Source: Microplitis mediator
Taxonomy: Eukaryota; Arthropoda; Insecta; Hymenoptera; Braconidae
Reading direction: 5' to 3'
Length of the DNA stretch: 64,000 nt
Assembly (NCBI RefSeq): GCF_029852145.1
Contig: NC_079974.1
Location: forward strand, 4,610,001 to 4,674,000
Of the stretch, positions 20,314 to 32,396 are shown in pieces. Below the pieces are notes generated by a model. That model was not told the DNA's origin and searched no databases. It saw only the letters and a program-made list of their open reading frames with translations. Within the stretch, counting starts at the first letter, position 1; each line of letters begins with the position of its first letter. The translations under genes were made by a program, and so were the position numbers.

Positions 20314-22053
20314 TTACGACTGTCGCGACGTTGACTGGTGCGCGACCTTGAAAGGATTTTTCGGCGGGCTTTGAACTGGTTTCGGACTCCCGTGGGACCC
20401 GTCGTCGTTCTTCCCCGGGAGTTTGGAGTTTCCCGACGGCCCATAACGCGTTTGTACAAGTGATGCAAATTTAAAACAGTTTGCCAAACTGTGATTTACG
20501 TTGCCGCAGCACGGGCACTCCTCCCGACTTTTCTCGGGTTTTCTCTCGTTACCGCGAGGGTTGTTCTTACTACCGGATCCGTTATTCTGGTTTCTCCGGT
20601 CAACATTACTGTGTTTATTGTTAAATTTACTGTCGTTATTAAATTTGTTATTGTTATTGTTGTTACCCGATGCCTTTTTCTGCAAGCAATCCCTTTCGAA
20701 ATGCCCGCGTTTATTACAAAAATTACATCGAAGCTCTTTATTTTGATCCGCCTGGCGCTCTTGCCTAGGTGGCTTAGACCTATCAGGTTGATTACTCTGT
20801 ATATACGCTACAGAGACCGCGTCCATTATTTGGAAGCGCTTTGCATTGTCCTCATGATTTTTAAACGCGGCTATCGATGACGCGTATGTTTGCTCCAACG
20901 TATCGTGTGGCTTGAGTAAACATTGAACCTGCAGTAAAGGTGGAATGCCATTAAGAAAAGCCGCAATCGCGTCTTTCTCGATTTTTAGTTTTTCTGATTC
21001 AATCAGCGTACCTCTTTCGGTTGTTTCTGCGTGCAGAATATCGCGGTAGATCGTACGAGCGCGGTTGACATAAGAAACCATGTTTTCTTTGGGTCGCATG
21101 ATGATGTTCTCTAGCTCGGCCTTGCATTGGTTAGCAGAACGGTGACGGTCAAAGACAGTGCGAAGGAGATTTTCGAACTCCTTCATATTACTATATTCCA
21201 TATTTTCCACGGCGATCCGAGCGTCGCCTTTAAATTTTTGCCGTACAAGTGTCAAAAACATAAATTCGGCGCTCGGCGCCAACATGGAACAGGCTCGATT
21301 ACATGATCTTATAAAATCCGAAACCGCGGCGCTAGTACCGTCAAAGGTAGGCACATAGGACAACGCGTCCTTGATTGTGATGTTCGCGTTACAGGTGAGC
21401 TCATTCGGCCCGCTGTTTCTTAGTTGCGACATTTCGTCCTTGAGTTCTTGAATAACGCTTGGAATTTTAGTCACGGTGGACGCTTTCATTTGCTTGAGTT
21501 CCGGAGCCCAAGGTTGCAATAATCTGGAGTCGTTTCGCAACTCTTTTTCTTGAGCAGCGACCGCGTTTTCTCGCTCAAGCAGATCACGTTCTCGTTGATC
21601 CAGTTTTTCCTGGATCTCTGTTAACTCACGTTCCCGATTGGCTAATATAGCCTCGCGTTTGTTCAATCGCTCCGTTTGCATAATTTTAGCCTGCTCCAGA
21701 AGCTGACTAGATTCTGCTTCGCGATCTTTTAATTCTTTTAACCGACGTTCAAACTCGGCCTTGAGCTCGTTGGGTTCACCCCGATTTATCGATTCACGTG
21801 ACTTTAAGTCAAGCTCGCGTTCTCCCAAAGAAATTTCTATTTTTCGCAGTTCAGCCTCAAGGTCGCGTAGTTTCGATTCTTTTTCAATGTTAACTTGGTC
21901 TCGCTCCGAAAGGTCACTTAATCGGTCATTAAGGAGCCGTTCCCGGGCCTCAAGACCTGCTTCCCGATCATCGTGCATTTTACACTCTTCGCTAAGTTTA
22001 TCAGACAGTTCAAGGAGTTCCTCCTCTGTCATAGGTTCTCTTTTTCTATCCAT
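20314..22053 (-). CDS. gag: Element B Gag
   Basis: 579 codons starting MDRKREPMTE. Residues ~10-190 are a long charged coiled coil rich in E, R, K and L heptads (repeats such as RERELTEIQEKLDQRERDL). A capsid-like domain follows (~225-390, with FDGTSAAVSDFIRSC). Two CCHC knuckles close the protein, CNFCNKRGHFERDC and CPCCGNVNHSLANC, separated by an Asn-rich stretch. It assembles the particle and binds RNA. The long N-terminal coiled coil is absent from the Gag of elements A and C. The Pol frame overlaps its end in -1. Confidence 0.92.
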   Translation of the reverse strand: MDRKREPMTEEELLELSDKLSEECKMHDDREAGLEARERLLNDRLSDLSERDQVNIEKESKLRDLEAELRKIEISLGERELDLKSRESINRGEPNELKAEFERRLKELKDREAESSQLLEQAKIMQTERLNKREAILANRERELTEIQEKLDQRERDLLERENAVAAQEKELRNDSRLLQPWAPELKQMKASTVTKIPSVIQELKDEMSQLRNSGPNELTCNANITIKDALSYVPTFDGTSAAVSDFIRSCNRACSMLAPSAEFMFLTLVRQKFKGDARIAVENMEYSNMKEFENLLRTVFDRHRSANQCKAELENIIMRPKENMVSYVNRARTIYRDILHAETTERGTLIESEKLKIEKDAIAAFLNGIPPLLQVQCLLKPHDTLEQTYASSIAAFKNHEDNAKRFQIMDAVSVAYIQSNQPDRSKPPRQERQADQNKELRCNFCNKRGHFERDCLQKKASGNNNNNNKFNNDSKFNNKHSNVDRRNQNNGSGSKNNPRGNERKPEKSREECPCCGNVNHSLANCFKFASLVQTRYGPSGNSKLPGKNDDGSHGSPKPVQSPPKNPFKVAHQSTSRQS

Positions 22054-23020
22054 TTTAAGAAAAAAAAAAATGAATATTCATTTAAGCTTCCTCAATTGTC
22101 GCGCTATTTATCAGCTATATTTTTTTTGAATATACTTTATGAGTTATATTACTTCCGTAAATTAAAAAAAGAGATTCTCGAAGTAATTGTAATCAATGAT
22201 TTAAAAAAAAAATTAATTTATAAGGTTAAATAGTTCAATAATAATTTAAATTGACTAATTGATAATTGATTTGAGAAAGAAAAAAAAAAATCATATATTT
22301 CAGATAGAAGATAATCAATTTCATACGGTTTTACGATAGACTCGATAGCATTGATAAATCTTAATTCTTAGCTCACAATTGAAAAATTCTTAAATAAATA
22401 ACATTTATTCGGAATCACAGTAATGAGCAACGGACAGCATTAATATAAAAATTGATGAAAGATAACTTCCGTTAGATCAACGGGATAGAATTCTCATTTG
22501 AGGTCTTATACAGTTATTATTCCAATGTTTATATTAATTCGGTCAACTGATTCAATAATGTCAAACTTGGATAAGTGTTATAGTTCATTTATCTAGTTAA
22601 ATTTAAATAACTCAGTAACGTTTCACAACGAGTTCCGTGCTGTAAAGCACTAACGATTATGATGATATTGACGGGCGTTTTCCGACGGTAAGAATTTTAT
22701 TCATAACTATTATCACATTCCGACGGAGAATAAAATTACTCATTAAAACACCGATACGTCGTTTACTGATCAATTTAAATGATAAAAAAAGGATAAAGTT
22801 CCACGGGAAATAATTAAATAATTCAAAAATCGTTCCCGTTTTTACGAAGTGATCGCGAGTATTTATAATTAATTTGTCATAAAACATTAAACATTTTTTA
22901 ATACGAAGGAAAAACACTCGCGTTCACTTTCTATTAAAATTTCCGTAGCAACACTTTGTATAATTTATAATAAAACAATAAAATAAAAGAAACTCAACAG
23001 CATCCTGGTCACAGCACCAA
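22054..23020 (-). other. Element B leader with primer-binding region
   Basis: AT-rich untranslated leader between the 5' LTR and gag, with no gene seen. Directly inside the LTR edge the minus strand reads TTGGTGCTGTGACCAGGATG, the expected place for the tRNA primer site. The matching tRNA was not identified. Confidence 0.65.
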
Positions 23021-23169
23021 TGTTACATTCTGGCTTATCTATTGATCATACAGAATATTTTTAATTTGACTAGGTTGACGTCGTTAGGGTGTCAATAGAC
23101 CCCAGGTGCGTCAGCTGTTGACCTTCTCTTATTTTAGGCAAAAAGTTCAATGACTTACCATGGTGGAGA

Positions 23170-23727
23170 TTATGGGCCCCATAAGTCAGCCCAAATAATC
23201 CCTTTCTTGCGTAACTTCTTCGCCTCCGCTGGTGCGTACGCGTCTCGGCCGGTGGCCTTGAAGTAGGCCTCGGAGTAATACCCGTAACGAGGGTCGTGAA
23301 AAGGGATGCTCCCACTGGGTGGATGGACGGATGGAACGTCCACTGGATCCAACTGCCAACCCTCACTGATACCAGTCCAGAAGACTGGGTTCGCCCGTGA
23401 ATCCTCCTCTGCACAGGAAGAGCTTTGAAGGCTCGGTTCCTCCGTAAGGATGAGCGACTCCAGCTGTTGGACCACACCACAAGAGTTCGACAGCTCAACG
23501 ACACAAGAGCTCGATGGCTCAACGACACAAGAGCTCGACAACTCCCGAACCTCACTTAACGCGATACCCGAATTTGGAATAACCAACGTCACTGGATCGA
23601 GAAGAACTTCCTCGGCAACGATTTCTAGGCGGCGGCGTTGGTGAACTGAACGACCGAGATCCTCATGGATCGTACGAAGGACCCGACGTAATTGGGCCTT
23701 TTTACCTGCCTTTCGGCTTCTCGGCAT
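23170..23727 (-). CDS. LTR-encoded 185-aa protein, unknown (5' LTR copy)
   Basis: Second copy of the LTR ORF, intact. It differs from the 12,036-12,593 copy by one amino acid (Arg for Cys near residue 32) and one silent change. Element C interrupts the LTR upstream of it in transcript sense, so element B transcription through this LTR is probably disrupted. Confidence 0.45.
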   Translation of the reverse strand: MPRSRKAGKKAQLRRVLRTIHEDLGRSVHQRRRLEIVAEEVLLDPVTLVIPNSGIALSEVRELSSSCVVEPSSSCVVELSNSCGVVQQLESLILTEEPSLQSSSCAEEDSRANPVFWTGISEGWQLDPVDVPSVHPPSGSIPFHDPRYGYYSEAYFKATGRDAYAPAEAKKLRKKGIIWADLWGP

Positions 23728-23754
23728 GAATTTTGGAAGTCAGGAAGGAAGTGC

Positions 23755-23862
23755 TTGGGCTGCCAGTGTCGGCGCCCAAAGCAGGTGAAAATATTAGGCT
23801 GCCGGGGACGGCGCCCAGTATGAGGTGTGTATTAATATTGGGCTGCCAGTGGCGGCGCCCAA
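23755..23862 (-). repeat. Three hairpin repeats (5' LTR copy)
   Basis: Same three-hairpin block as at 12,621-12,728. The last copy here has GGCGGCGCCC where the other LTR has GGCGGCACCC; in the RNA this changes a pair in the stem. Confidence 0.65.
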
Positions 23863-24060
23863 AGTTAAAAAGGAAAATGTATTTTGAAAAAAATACGGAT
23901 AGATATATATATATATATTTTGCCTTAAAGTCCGAGTGACAGGATCAAGCCAGTGGATTTGTATAGAGTTCTTAGCTCTACTAGATCTTGTGATCGACTG
24001 ACTTGATTCTGTCGCTCCTTGGTATAATACATTATCAAAACTGTTAACGTTGCATCTCAG

Positions 24061-25086
24061 TGTTATGTCCAAATAAATTTTTTTTTTATGTTAATAATTA
24101 TTTAAAATAATTATTCCTGAGCTCCTCTTTGAAAAGCGCGCGACAACGCAGCGTCAGCTTTTTCACCTTTTTATGCGGCAAAGAATAGTGGGAAGACACC
24201 TGCAATAAGTTTAACGAATAAATAATAAACTGTCGTCACTTTCCACCAATGACGATAATTAAAAATTCCCCATCTATTGTCAAAGCAAAGTTTATAAAGA
24301 GCCTGAGCACCATGGCTCAGGGCCTTCAGTTCATTTTTAACTTCTTGGTCCGCGTAAACGGCGTCGATAGCCCGTAATCTTATTGCAGAAATCTTCCGAC
24401 GTGGCAATAAGTAATCGTCGCTGATTTAGGTATCCGGCTGATCAATTTCGTGTAGGATATCATTTTATCAGTTACGGTTTTCCAAATTTACTTTAAATAA
24501 ATTGTAAATCGATCTAGGTATCCGGCTGATTAATTTCGTGTAGGATATTAATTTATTCATTTACAAAAATTCAAATCGATTATACCGTAAATCGATCTAG
24601 GTATCCGGCTGATTAAGTTCGTGTAGGATATTAATTTATTCATTTACGGTCATTATTAATAAATTAAATTGCCAATTGAGTTAGATACTCGGCTGATAGT
24701 CAACTATCGTGTAGAGTATAGTTCTTAATTGCAATTGAAAGATCTCGAAGATCTATCCGGTTCGAGTGAATTGTGACACAAATCACGTGAATTTGTGATC
24801 TCACTTTGTGCCGAGTTTCTGCGCATAAAACCCCTTTTGGGTGTGAAAAAAAACGCATTAATAAATAAGATCTGTTTAAAATACCCGATAAGATAAATAA
24901 TCTTATAATACAAATTATATAAAAGTTGTGAAAAACTAGAGTGAACAAGTGACGTTCTGTTAAAACGTTGTAAATTAAAATATAATAAAAGATCAAGTTC
25001 ATCACTCAAGCCGTTCGATTTTCATTCGAAAGTAGTACATAAGATATCATCCTATCAACCCAGCCGCACCCATTCTACCAACCTTA
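24061..25086 (+). repeat. Element C 5' LTR, first piece
   Basis: Begins TGTTATGTCC. It matches 45,937-46,883 except for one extra tandem unit (~81 bp) and scattered changes. It ends at TTA, duplicated by the Academ insertion, and continues at 31,528. Confidence 0.92.
24420..24725 (+). repeat. Hairpin tandem repeats in element C 5' LTR
   Basis: Four units sharing the core GGCTGAT...TCGTGTA. In three units the core is flanked by TATCC and GGATA; in the fourth by ATACTC and GAGTAT. Both flank pairs are complementary, so the stem is kept while its sequence changes. The 3' LTR has three units. Confidence 0.75.
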
Positions 25087-25600
25087 TAGAGCAAGAGCCC
25101 GTGAGTGCCAGACCTTCGGAATTTTATAAAAGCTGAAAATTTTTCTATGTGTGTCCCTAGTACAGGTAAGAATGATCCCCACCCATGAAGCTGAGGCAGC
25201 GGTGGCTTTGGCAGGTAACAGGTAACAAAGGTGTATAAAATTCCATCTCAAATTTATCATAAAATAAAACTGAATTTTTTTATATTTGATTCATAATAAT
25301 GTCAAAACTCGCGTTGCTCATTGCCAGACAGTTAGTATGGTTGCAACCCTCTGCCGGACACCCTTAAACTATTATAATTTATAATTATACTTACGTTATA
25401 TTATAAAACCTAAATTTTATATATAATTTTTTGGGGGCCTATTAATCTATGTTTACATAATAGCCGGACAGTTTCGACGGTTCTATCATCATGCCAGACG
25501 CATTCAAAGTGAGCAGTAGTTCGGAGAGCAAGGAGCGTATACAGTAACTAGTGCGAGTGAAACAGAGCGCTTGGTCTATTACGGCCCTTCACTGCGCATC
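25087..25600 (+). repeat. Academ left terminal inverted repeat
   Basis: 514 bp, complementary to 31,011-31,524 with few mismatches. The inner edge is CACTGCGCATC. Confidence 0.9.
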
Positions 25601-25709
25601 AGCTGCTGTTTATTGTACCTATCTGGTGAACGGTTATGCTCATAATAAATATATTATTTTTCTGTGCAGTTTATAAAATAAATGTGATCAGTTGTAATAA
25701 AGTGCTATC

Positions 25710-28700
25710 ATGAGTGACGAAAAAATAGTTTGCTTTGTTTGTAAGAAAAGTGATGAACATATAATAATATTTTCTGAGGAAACTTTAAAAAAATGCCAGA
25801 CTATTCTTAAATTACGAAAAATACATAACCTAAAGTACAGAGACATTATTTTACCCAGTGAATACACCGAGAGTGGTTATCACAGAGTATGTTACAAAGT
25901 ATTTACAGGTCTTATGAAAAAATATTTCACCTCTCAACCATTGAGTGCTGAAAAAAAAAAAGGAAAAAAACAAGGGAGTTGTGTAATTACAAGCAACTCA
26001 TCTTCAACCTTGTCGTCGATACGAGATTTGAGTTTCGAACTACCTGATCCACAGTCTCCGTCAACAGAATCTTCATCTCAACTAATTTTACTATCCCAGT
26101 CCACAGAAACACAACCTTCGACATCTGAAAATGAATCTCATTTACAGTCTGTATCCACAGAATCTCCCACGACATCTCAGCCAGCTCCAATTTGTGAATC
26201 AATAGATCTACAATCCGCAACTCTTCAAGATATTTCTGACGTTTTTGAACCAGAAGTTAGTGATAATAATTTTGTAACTCAAGATGTTAATATTTCGACT
26301 GATAATATTGCTGGTAAAAATGATAACGAAGTTGTTTGTATATTTTGTAATAAAAAAAAGAAAAAAGTGCGATCGAGAATGCTTCCGCTTCATGCAGCTG
26401 ATGTTCAGCAATTTAAAGATAGTGTCAAACCTAATATTGAAAGTCATAAAGAGTTTACAGATTTTTCTAATAAATTGGATAATTTTTCTGGCTCAAAAAT
26501 CTATTATCATACTGAATGCCGAGTTGATTTTAATAATAAGTTATCTTCATTAAAAGCAACGCCTAGCAAAAAGGAGTGGCATTATCACCGGGAGTATCAT
26601 CAAACAGTTTTTAATGAAATTAGTACAATCATTAAAGAAGACGTGATTAAAAAAGGGCGGTGTTTTTTATTAGTGTATTTACATGAATCATATATCGATT
26701 TATTAGAAAAAATTTTTCAGGAAAATTCTATTCAAATGACAGCTACTTTCACAGCACACCACCTTGAAGAAAAAATTTTAAAAGTATTCTCTAAGGATAT
26801 AAAATTCTTTACTGTTCGTAATAAAAAAATACTAGCTCCAAAATATCTAGAAGCCATCGATGATTCAGTACTGGATAATTTACAACAAGAAAACATTTTA
26901 CAAAAATCTGCATTGATTCTGAGAAAAATAATACTCCAAATAGAAAAAAAAAAATTATCAACAAAAAATATAACATCACAGCATTTAATATCCGGAGAAG
27001 TTTCAATACCAGAAGAATTATCAGACTTTTATTCTACCCTTCTTGGTGGATGTAACCAAAAACGAAAGACTGGCCAAAAATGTTCTCGTCTAATTCGTTC
27101 TTATTGTCAAGATGTTATTTTCGGAGTTCATGATGGTCGAGTTAAAACGTCGAAGCATATCATGTTAGGTATGACTCTAAAAAGCTTAACAAGCAGCAGA
27201 AAAATAATTGACATTATAAACAGATATGGACACTGCATTAGTTATCAAGGCGTTGAAGAATTAGAAACTGAAACTACATTTACATCAATGAAAAAGTCTA
27301 GCTTATGTCCAGAAAAAATAAAAAAAAAACCAGAGCTTTTTACTGGTGTGGCATACGATAATTTTGATCGTTTCGTTGAAACTTCTAGTGGTAAGGATAC
27401 TTTACACGACACAGTCGGAATAATATACCAAAATATCGATGCTGATACAACTGACGAGCCTGAGATGTCCGAAGTTTCAAGTGAAAATACTTCGCCGAAT
27501 AAAAAAAGAAGAAGAAGATCATTTGATGAAATAAATATAGATGAAATGCCATACCCTAAGAAACCCAAAATGACGAGTGAGTTACAATTATCAGTCGATG
27601 ATATAGAATGTATAGACTCTCAAATAAACACGGAAATTGACAACATATGGATGATTAGTCACGCTTTAGAATTACCTGACGTACCTATGTGGGTTGGTTT
27701 CAATAGTCTGATTGATGATCAAGATAGTCCACAACAACATATATCTTACTTGACGCCGATAAATGCATCTCCAACCAGTACATCAATCGTATTAGAAACT
27801 ATGAAACAAAGCCAAAAAATAGCTGAAGATTTAGGGCAACCCTACATACAGGTAACCTACGATCTAGCTATAGCTAAAGTAGCGTTACAAATACAAGCTA
27901 CAGAAAAACCAACATTTGATAATTTATTCATTCATTTAGGTCCATTTCATATAATGATGGCTTACTTCAAAGCTATCGGTAAAGTAATTAGTGATTGTGG
28001 GTTGACTACGGTAATGGTTGAGAGTAGTTTGCTGGCAAACGGTTCAGTTAATGGGTTTTTAGATGGAAAACACTTTAATCGCTGCAAAAGATTGCATCCT
28101 TTAGTAGCATTAGGACTAGAAATACTACATTTTAAGTCATTTTTACAAAATGATAACATTACTTTAACTGAGGATATAATAGATGAAGTTAAAAGACTCC
28201 AAAATTGTAAGATTTCTTTGTTTGAAATTGAAAATGATGGCCTTAAAGAGCTGATGAATAACTACGGTATCTACAAACAACAAACCCTTAACGGGGAGCA
28301 TGGTAAAACGTCACAATTTTATCTAATTTATATAAATCTTATACATCATTACTTGGACTTATCTCGAAGTATTCGTACTGGAAATTTTCAACTCTTTAAA
28401 TCAGTGTTACCTAAAATTACAAGCATTTTTTTTATATTGAATCAACAAAACTATGCTAGGTGGAGCGTCAAATATTATGATAGTCTACTGAGAGTTGATA
28501 AAACTCATCCTGATTTGTATGAAGGATTCCTAAAAGGCTGTTTTGGAATTAAAAGAACTACCAAGCCATTTTCAAGACAACCTATTGACCTGGTTCTAGA
28601 GCAAACTATAAATGCAGAAGCTGCACGAAGGCTGACAGGTGTTATACACTTCACTAACTCAATTTCGGCGCGACAACGGTGGGCTCGAAACCATGATGTA

Positions 28701-30688
28701 AGATCTACAATTATAAGTCAAGTTTATCTTGAACTTGGACTACAAAAACATCAAGATATTTCAACAGATTTGAATCCCCATAATATCAGGAAAAACGCCA
28801 AACAACTACAACAATTTGTCGCAACTTTCGATCAATTTATCAATCCTTTCAGTTTAGAAGTTCCCAAAGACCAATTAGTAAATATTTCATCAGGAAAGTC
28901 CGCATCACAGCCAGTAGAAGAATTTCTATTAAATTTAGAAGCTAATGGCGATAGCCTCCGAAGAACATTCATTTCTGAATGCCAATCTGATATTACGCGA
29001 TTTGAAAAAGCTATTAAAAAAACATCTATTAATAATTTTTCTAAAGATTATGAAAAAAAAAAAATTAAAGTCGGTGGAAAAATTCAAGAAGTTAAAATTC
29101 AAAGGGATTTATTTGGACGTATGCTGGGAATCTCAATGGATTACAGCATTGACATTTCAAAAATCTTATCCTACCCGATTACTTCAGTACCATTGTCAAT
29201 GTGTCATTTGGATGGGACCATTTGCAAGACCGATAAATCTGCTTTGATGAAATGTTTAGAGAAAGAGGTCGAGCATGAAGAGCCATCTCAAATTGATATT
29301 TTAATAATTGATGGTTTCTTTTTGTTACATACTATGAAAAATATTCCTAGAAAATTTGGAGGCATTTCTAAAAAAATGTTGCAGATGGTAACTCAATTAA
29401 AAGCATCAAGAATTGATGTCGTTTTCGACCAGTATTTTACCCCATCGATAAAAGGATACGAACGTTCTCTGCGATTTGAATCTGCACAATTGGAGTATAC
29501 TATTGCTGGGCCTGAACAAGTCCGTCCTAGTGACTTTGTCAAAGAATTAAAAAATTCTAATTTCAAAGAAGCTCTAGTTGATTTTTTTATTTTACACTGG
29601 GCTTCTGACGAAATGGCGCCGTTTATTGGCAATAAAATGATACATATAAATTTCAGAAAATGTCATTCGTTTACTGTTAATGAGGCCAAAAAAGTGATGT
29701 CAAGTATAAATGAGGAATTGTCTTGCCCAGAGCATGAAGAAGCAGACACCAAAATAGTGTACCACGCGTGTAAAATTAACTACGAAGCAAACATTGTGAT
29801 TCGAACTGTTGACACCGATGTTGCTGCTATAATGCTAAGTCATATGCATCGTCTTTATGATGGATCACATGTTTGGATGCTTACAGGAGCTGGAAATAAT
29901 TTAAGATATGTGGATCTAACTAAAATACACGCCAAATTGGGAGAATCTATTTGCAGAAGCTTACCTGGACTACACGCTTTCACAGGATGTGATTACAATC
30001 CTGCATTTTACAGAAAAGCAAAATTGAAACCGTTTAAATTGTTAAAAAAATATGTAGAATTTCAACAAGCATTCATGAAGTTTGGTGACAGCAAAATCAT
30101 CGAAAATAACAATGAACAAGTATTAATCTTCGATATAATTCAAAGTTTTATATGCTATCTATACAATATGAATGATATCAATGATGTTGATGCTGCTAGG
30201 CTACAAATGTTTATTAATTCGTATACAGTATCTGATGTGAACGAAGCTTTTAATCGAAAAAAGTTGCAAAATTTCGATGCTAGCTGTTTACCACCTTGCA
30301 AAAGTGAGTTATTGCAGCAATTTTTGCGAGCGAATTACATATGTAGCATATGGAACAACGCTCACTTACAAAAGCCAACAGCATATAAACCAGTAAATAA
30401 TGGTTGGATACTGGAAAATGACCACTACTATTTTAAATGGTTTGAAGGAGATCAATTACCGAATTATGTCAGCGAATCTCTAAAAACAGTTCCAGGTATT
30501 TGATAATTATGTTAAATTATTGTATATTAATTTTGGACTATTTGTAATTAAATTAACTTGGTTTTTTTACTATTGCAGAAAACAATGAAGAAGGCGATAT
30601 TGAAGACGATCAATCCACAGAATGGAATAATAGTGACGAGGAATATGGATGTATTGACGACGACGATGAAAATGATGAAAATGTTTAA
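25710..30688 (+). CDS. Academ transposase-like protein with XPG-like domain
   Basis: Start ATG 25,710. The long exon ends at 30,495 (CCAG|GTATTT). A short intron follows, and a second exon (30,579-30,688, after TATTGCAG) adds a 35-residue acidic tail; about 1,631 residues in total. Two similar zinc-binding modules lie near the N-terminus: CFVC...YHRVC (~residues 9-60) and CIFC...YHTEC (~209-270). A Ser/Thr-rich linker separates them. The middle (~700-800) has VTYDLAIAK and FHIMMAYFKAIGK, where the transposase catalytic core is expected. The C-terminal part has XPG/FEN1-style acidic motifs: EEADTK (~1,343), DTDV (~1,368) and TGCDY (~1,427). The frame is intact throughout. Unspliced RNA would end in Gly-Ile-stop and lose only the tail. 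Confidence 0.8.
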
Positions 30689-31010
30689 AGATTTAATCAA
30701 AATAAATGTATTTCCCTGTAACTTTTTTATTTAAAGAAAAATTTGCCCTTTGATATAATAAACAATAAAATTTGATTTACTTTAATTCATTGACTTTACA
30801 ATTTTGATAGAATTGAAAATAATAAACTTCGTAAAAATGAAAAATAATATAAATAAAATTATTACAGTTTCGATATGATTGAAGTTGTATTAGAACAATT
30901 TTACTGAGTATTGTTTTAAATATTTGATATTCAAACTGTAAAAATTTATTTAATGAAATTTCTTGATTAAAAAAAAAAATAAACTGCACAATTTAAACTT
31001 AATAACAGTG

Positions 31011-31524
31011 GATGCGCAGTGAAGGGCCGTAATAGACCAAGCGCTCTGTCTCACTCGCACTAGTTACTGTATACGCTCCTTGCTCTCCGAACTACTGCTC
31101 ACTTTGAATGCGTCTGGCAAGATGATAGAACCGTCGAAACTGTCCGGCTATTATGTAAACATAGATTAATAGGCCCCCAAAAAATTATATATAAAATTTA
31201 GGTTTTATAATATAACGTAAGTATAATTATAAATTATAATAGTTTAAGGGTGTCCGGCAGAGGGTTGCAACCATACTAACTGTCTGGCAATGAGCAACGC
31301 GAGTTTTGACATTATTATGAATCAAATATAAAAAAATTCAGTTTTATTTTATGATAAATTTGAGATGGAATTTTATACACCTTTGTTACCTGTTACCTGC
31401 CAAAGCCACCGCTGCCTCAGCTTCATGGGTGGGGATCATTCTTACCTGTACTAGGGACACACATAGAAAAATTTTCAGCTTTTATAAAATTCCGAAGGTC
31501 TGGCACTCACGGGCTCTTGGACTA
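31011..31524 (+). repeat. Academ right terminal inverted repeat
   Basis: Inverted partner of 25,087-25,600. It ends GGACTA and is followed by the TTA duplication (31,525-31,527). Confidence 0.9.
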
Positions 31525-31527
31525 TTA

Positions 31528-31854
31528 CAGGAAGGCCGAGTGAGCTGTTTAGTTCTGGAGGGATAATAGCTGCCGCACTAGAAGAATTGACATCGAAAGG
31601 TAGGTGAAAGAACTATTTTTCTATCATCATAAAATTACTTTTGGCTTAAACAAGAGCACCAGTCTCTTCGAAGACGTTTGGGTTCTTAATTTTCGAAAAG
31701 ATCCACTATAAATAATAAATTATAGGAAGATAATTTCTTCCTCGTATTCTTTATTGTTGTCCGCACCCTCCAACCCGCTTGTCCAAAAATTACTATCGCT
31801 ACCAAAGGGAGAAATCCCGGATAAATAATTAAAAATTAAGCGGCGGACATAACA
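31528..31854 (+). repeat. Element C 5' LTR, second piece
   Basis: Continues the split LTR from CAGGAAGGCC to GGACATAACA. The terminal ten bases are an exact inverted match of the LTR start. Confidence 0.92.
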
Positions 31855-32396
31855 TAAAGAACACTGGTGGCAGCGGTGGGATTCTAAATTAAAAATCCTT
31901 CTTTTTGAGCCACAGGTATCATTTTTCTACCAATTTCGGGATTAAAGGTAGATTTGTGGTCATTTTCCTATTTTCAAAATTCTAAAAATTTCAAAATTAT
32001 ATTTTCGTGGCATTTTTTTTTTGCAAGTGCCACACCCTGTTTTCGCGGACTTGCCACACCTTAACGGTTAGCAATTCCACGTATTGCGAACTCAGCGTTT
32101 TCTGCCCCTCAATCGAGTTGCGAAACACCTGAGTTCACAGTCCGCGACTTCGCGATCAAACCGCAAAGTCAGCGAAAAGTCAAACATCGACTTTATTGTC
32201 ACAGCTTCGAGCTGTTGAAAGTAATTCTTTCTCTCTCTGTCTGACTAAGTCAGCAATTTACATTTCGAGTTTAACGACTCATAAAATTGTCGCTTCACCA
32301 ACACCTTAGGGTGTGGTCACCACCATTACTCGTAATAAACAACACCGGAGGCGAAGAAATCTAACGCCTCCCCCAGCTCACGGCTTACAAGCAGAA
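31855..32396 (+). other. Element C leader and primer-binding region
   Basis: Starts a few bases inside the LTR edge with CACTGGTGGCAGCGG and GTGGGATTC, the primer-binding zone; GTGGGATTC also occurs in the element A leader. The rest is untranslated leader. A GTG-initiated extension of gag is open from 32,313, but the first ATG is at 32,397. Confidence 0.65.

Larger units (their letters stand above)
23021..24060 (-). repeat. Element B 5' LTR, left piece (split by element C)
   Basis: The first 1,040 bp of the right-hand LTR, up to TCAG at 24,057-24,060, where element C begins. It continues at 47,213. It is near-identical to 11,894-12,921. Confidence 0.93.
25087..31524 (+). mobile_element. Academ-type DNA transposon (XPG-like nuclease)
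   Basis: A 6,438-bp element inside the 5' LTR of element C. Terminal inverted repeats are 514 bp each (25,087-25,600 and 31,011-31,524), starting TAGAGCAAGAGC and TAGTCCAAGAGC. A 3-bp TTA duplication flanks it, and the intact 3' LTR shows ACCTTACAGG as the empty site. Its one gene encodes a large protein with XPG/FEN1-like nuclease motifs. Long TIRs, 3-bp duplications and an XPG nuclease are features I recall for the Academ superfamily (AcademX lineage). Confidence 0.8.

Noticed and set aside
20314..20400. A canonical slippery heptamer for the element B Gag-Pol -1 shift
   Set aside because: The frames require a -1 shift, but no convincing X-XXY-YYZ heptamer in the right phase was found (CCGAAAAATCC is not in phase).
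24171..24407. 78-codon minus-strand ORF in the element C LTR (also 46,047-46,283)
   Set aside because: It is antisense to the element, and both LTRs keep it only because they are recent copies of each other. No family features.
24420..24725. Hammerhead ribozyme suggested by CTGAT and GAAA-like strings in the LTR repeats
   Set aside because: Core strings are not in the required order or completeness on either strand.
30777..30989. Minus-strand ORF downstream of the Academ gene
   Set aside because: AT-rich, Phe/Ile/Asn composition only; no motif.
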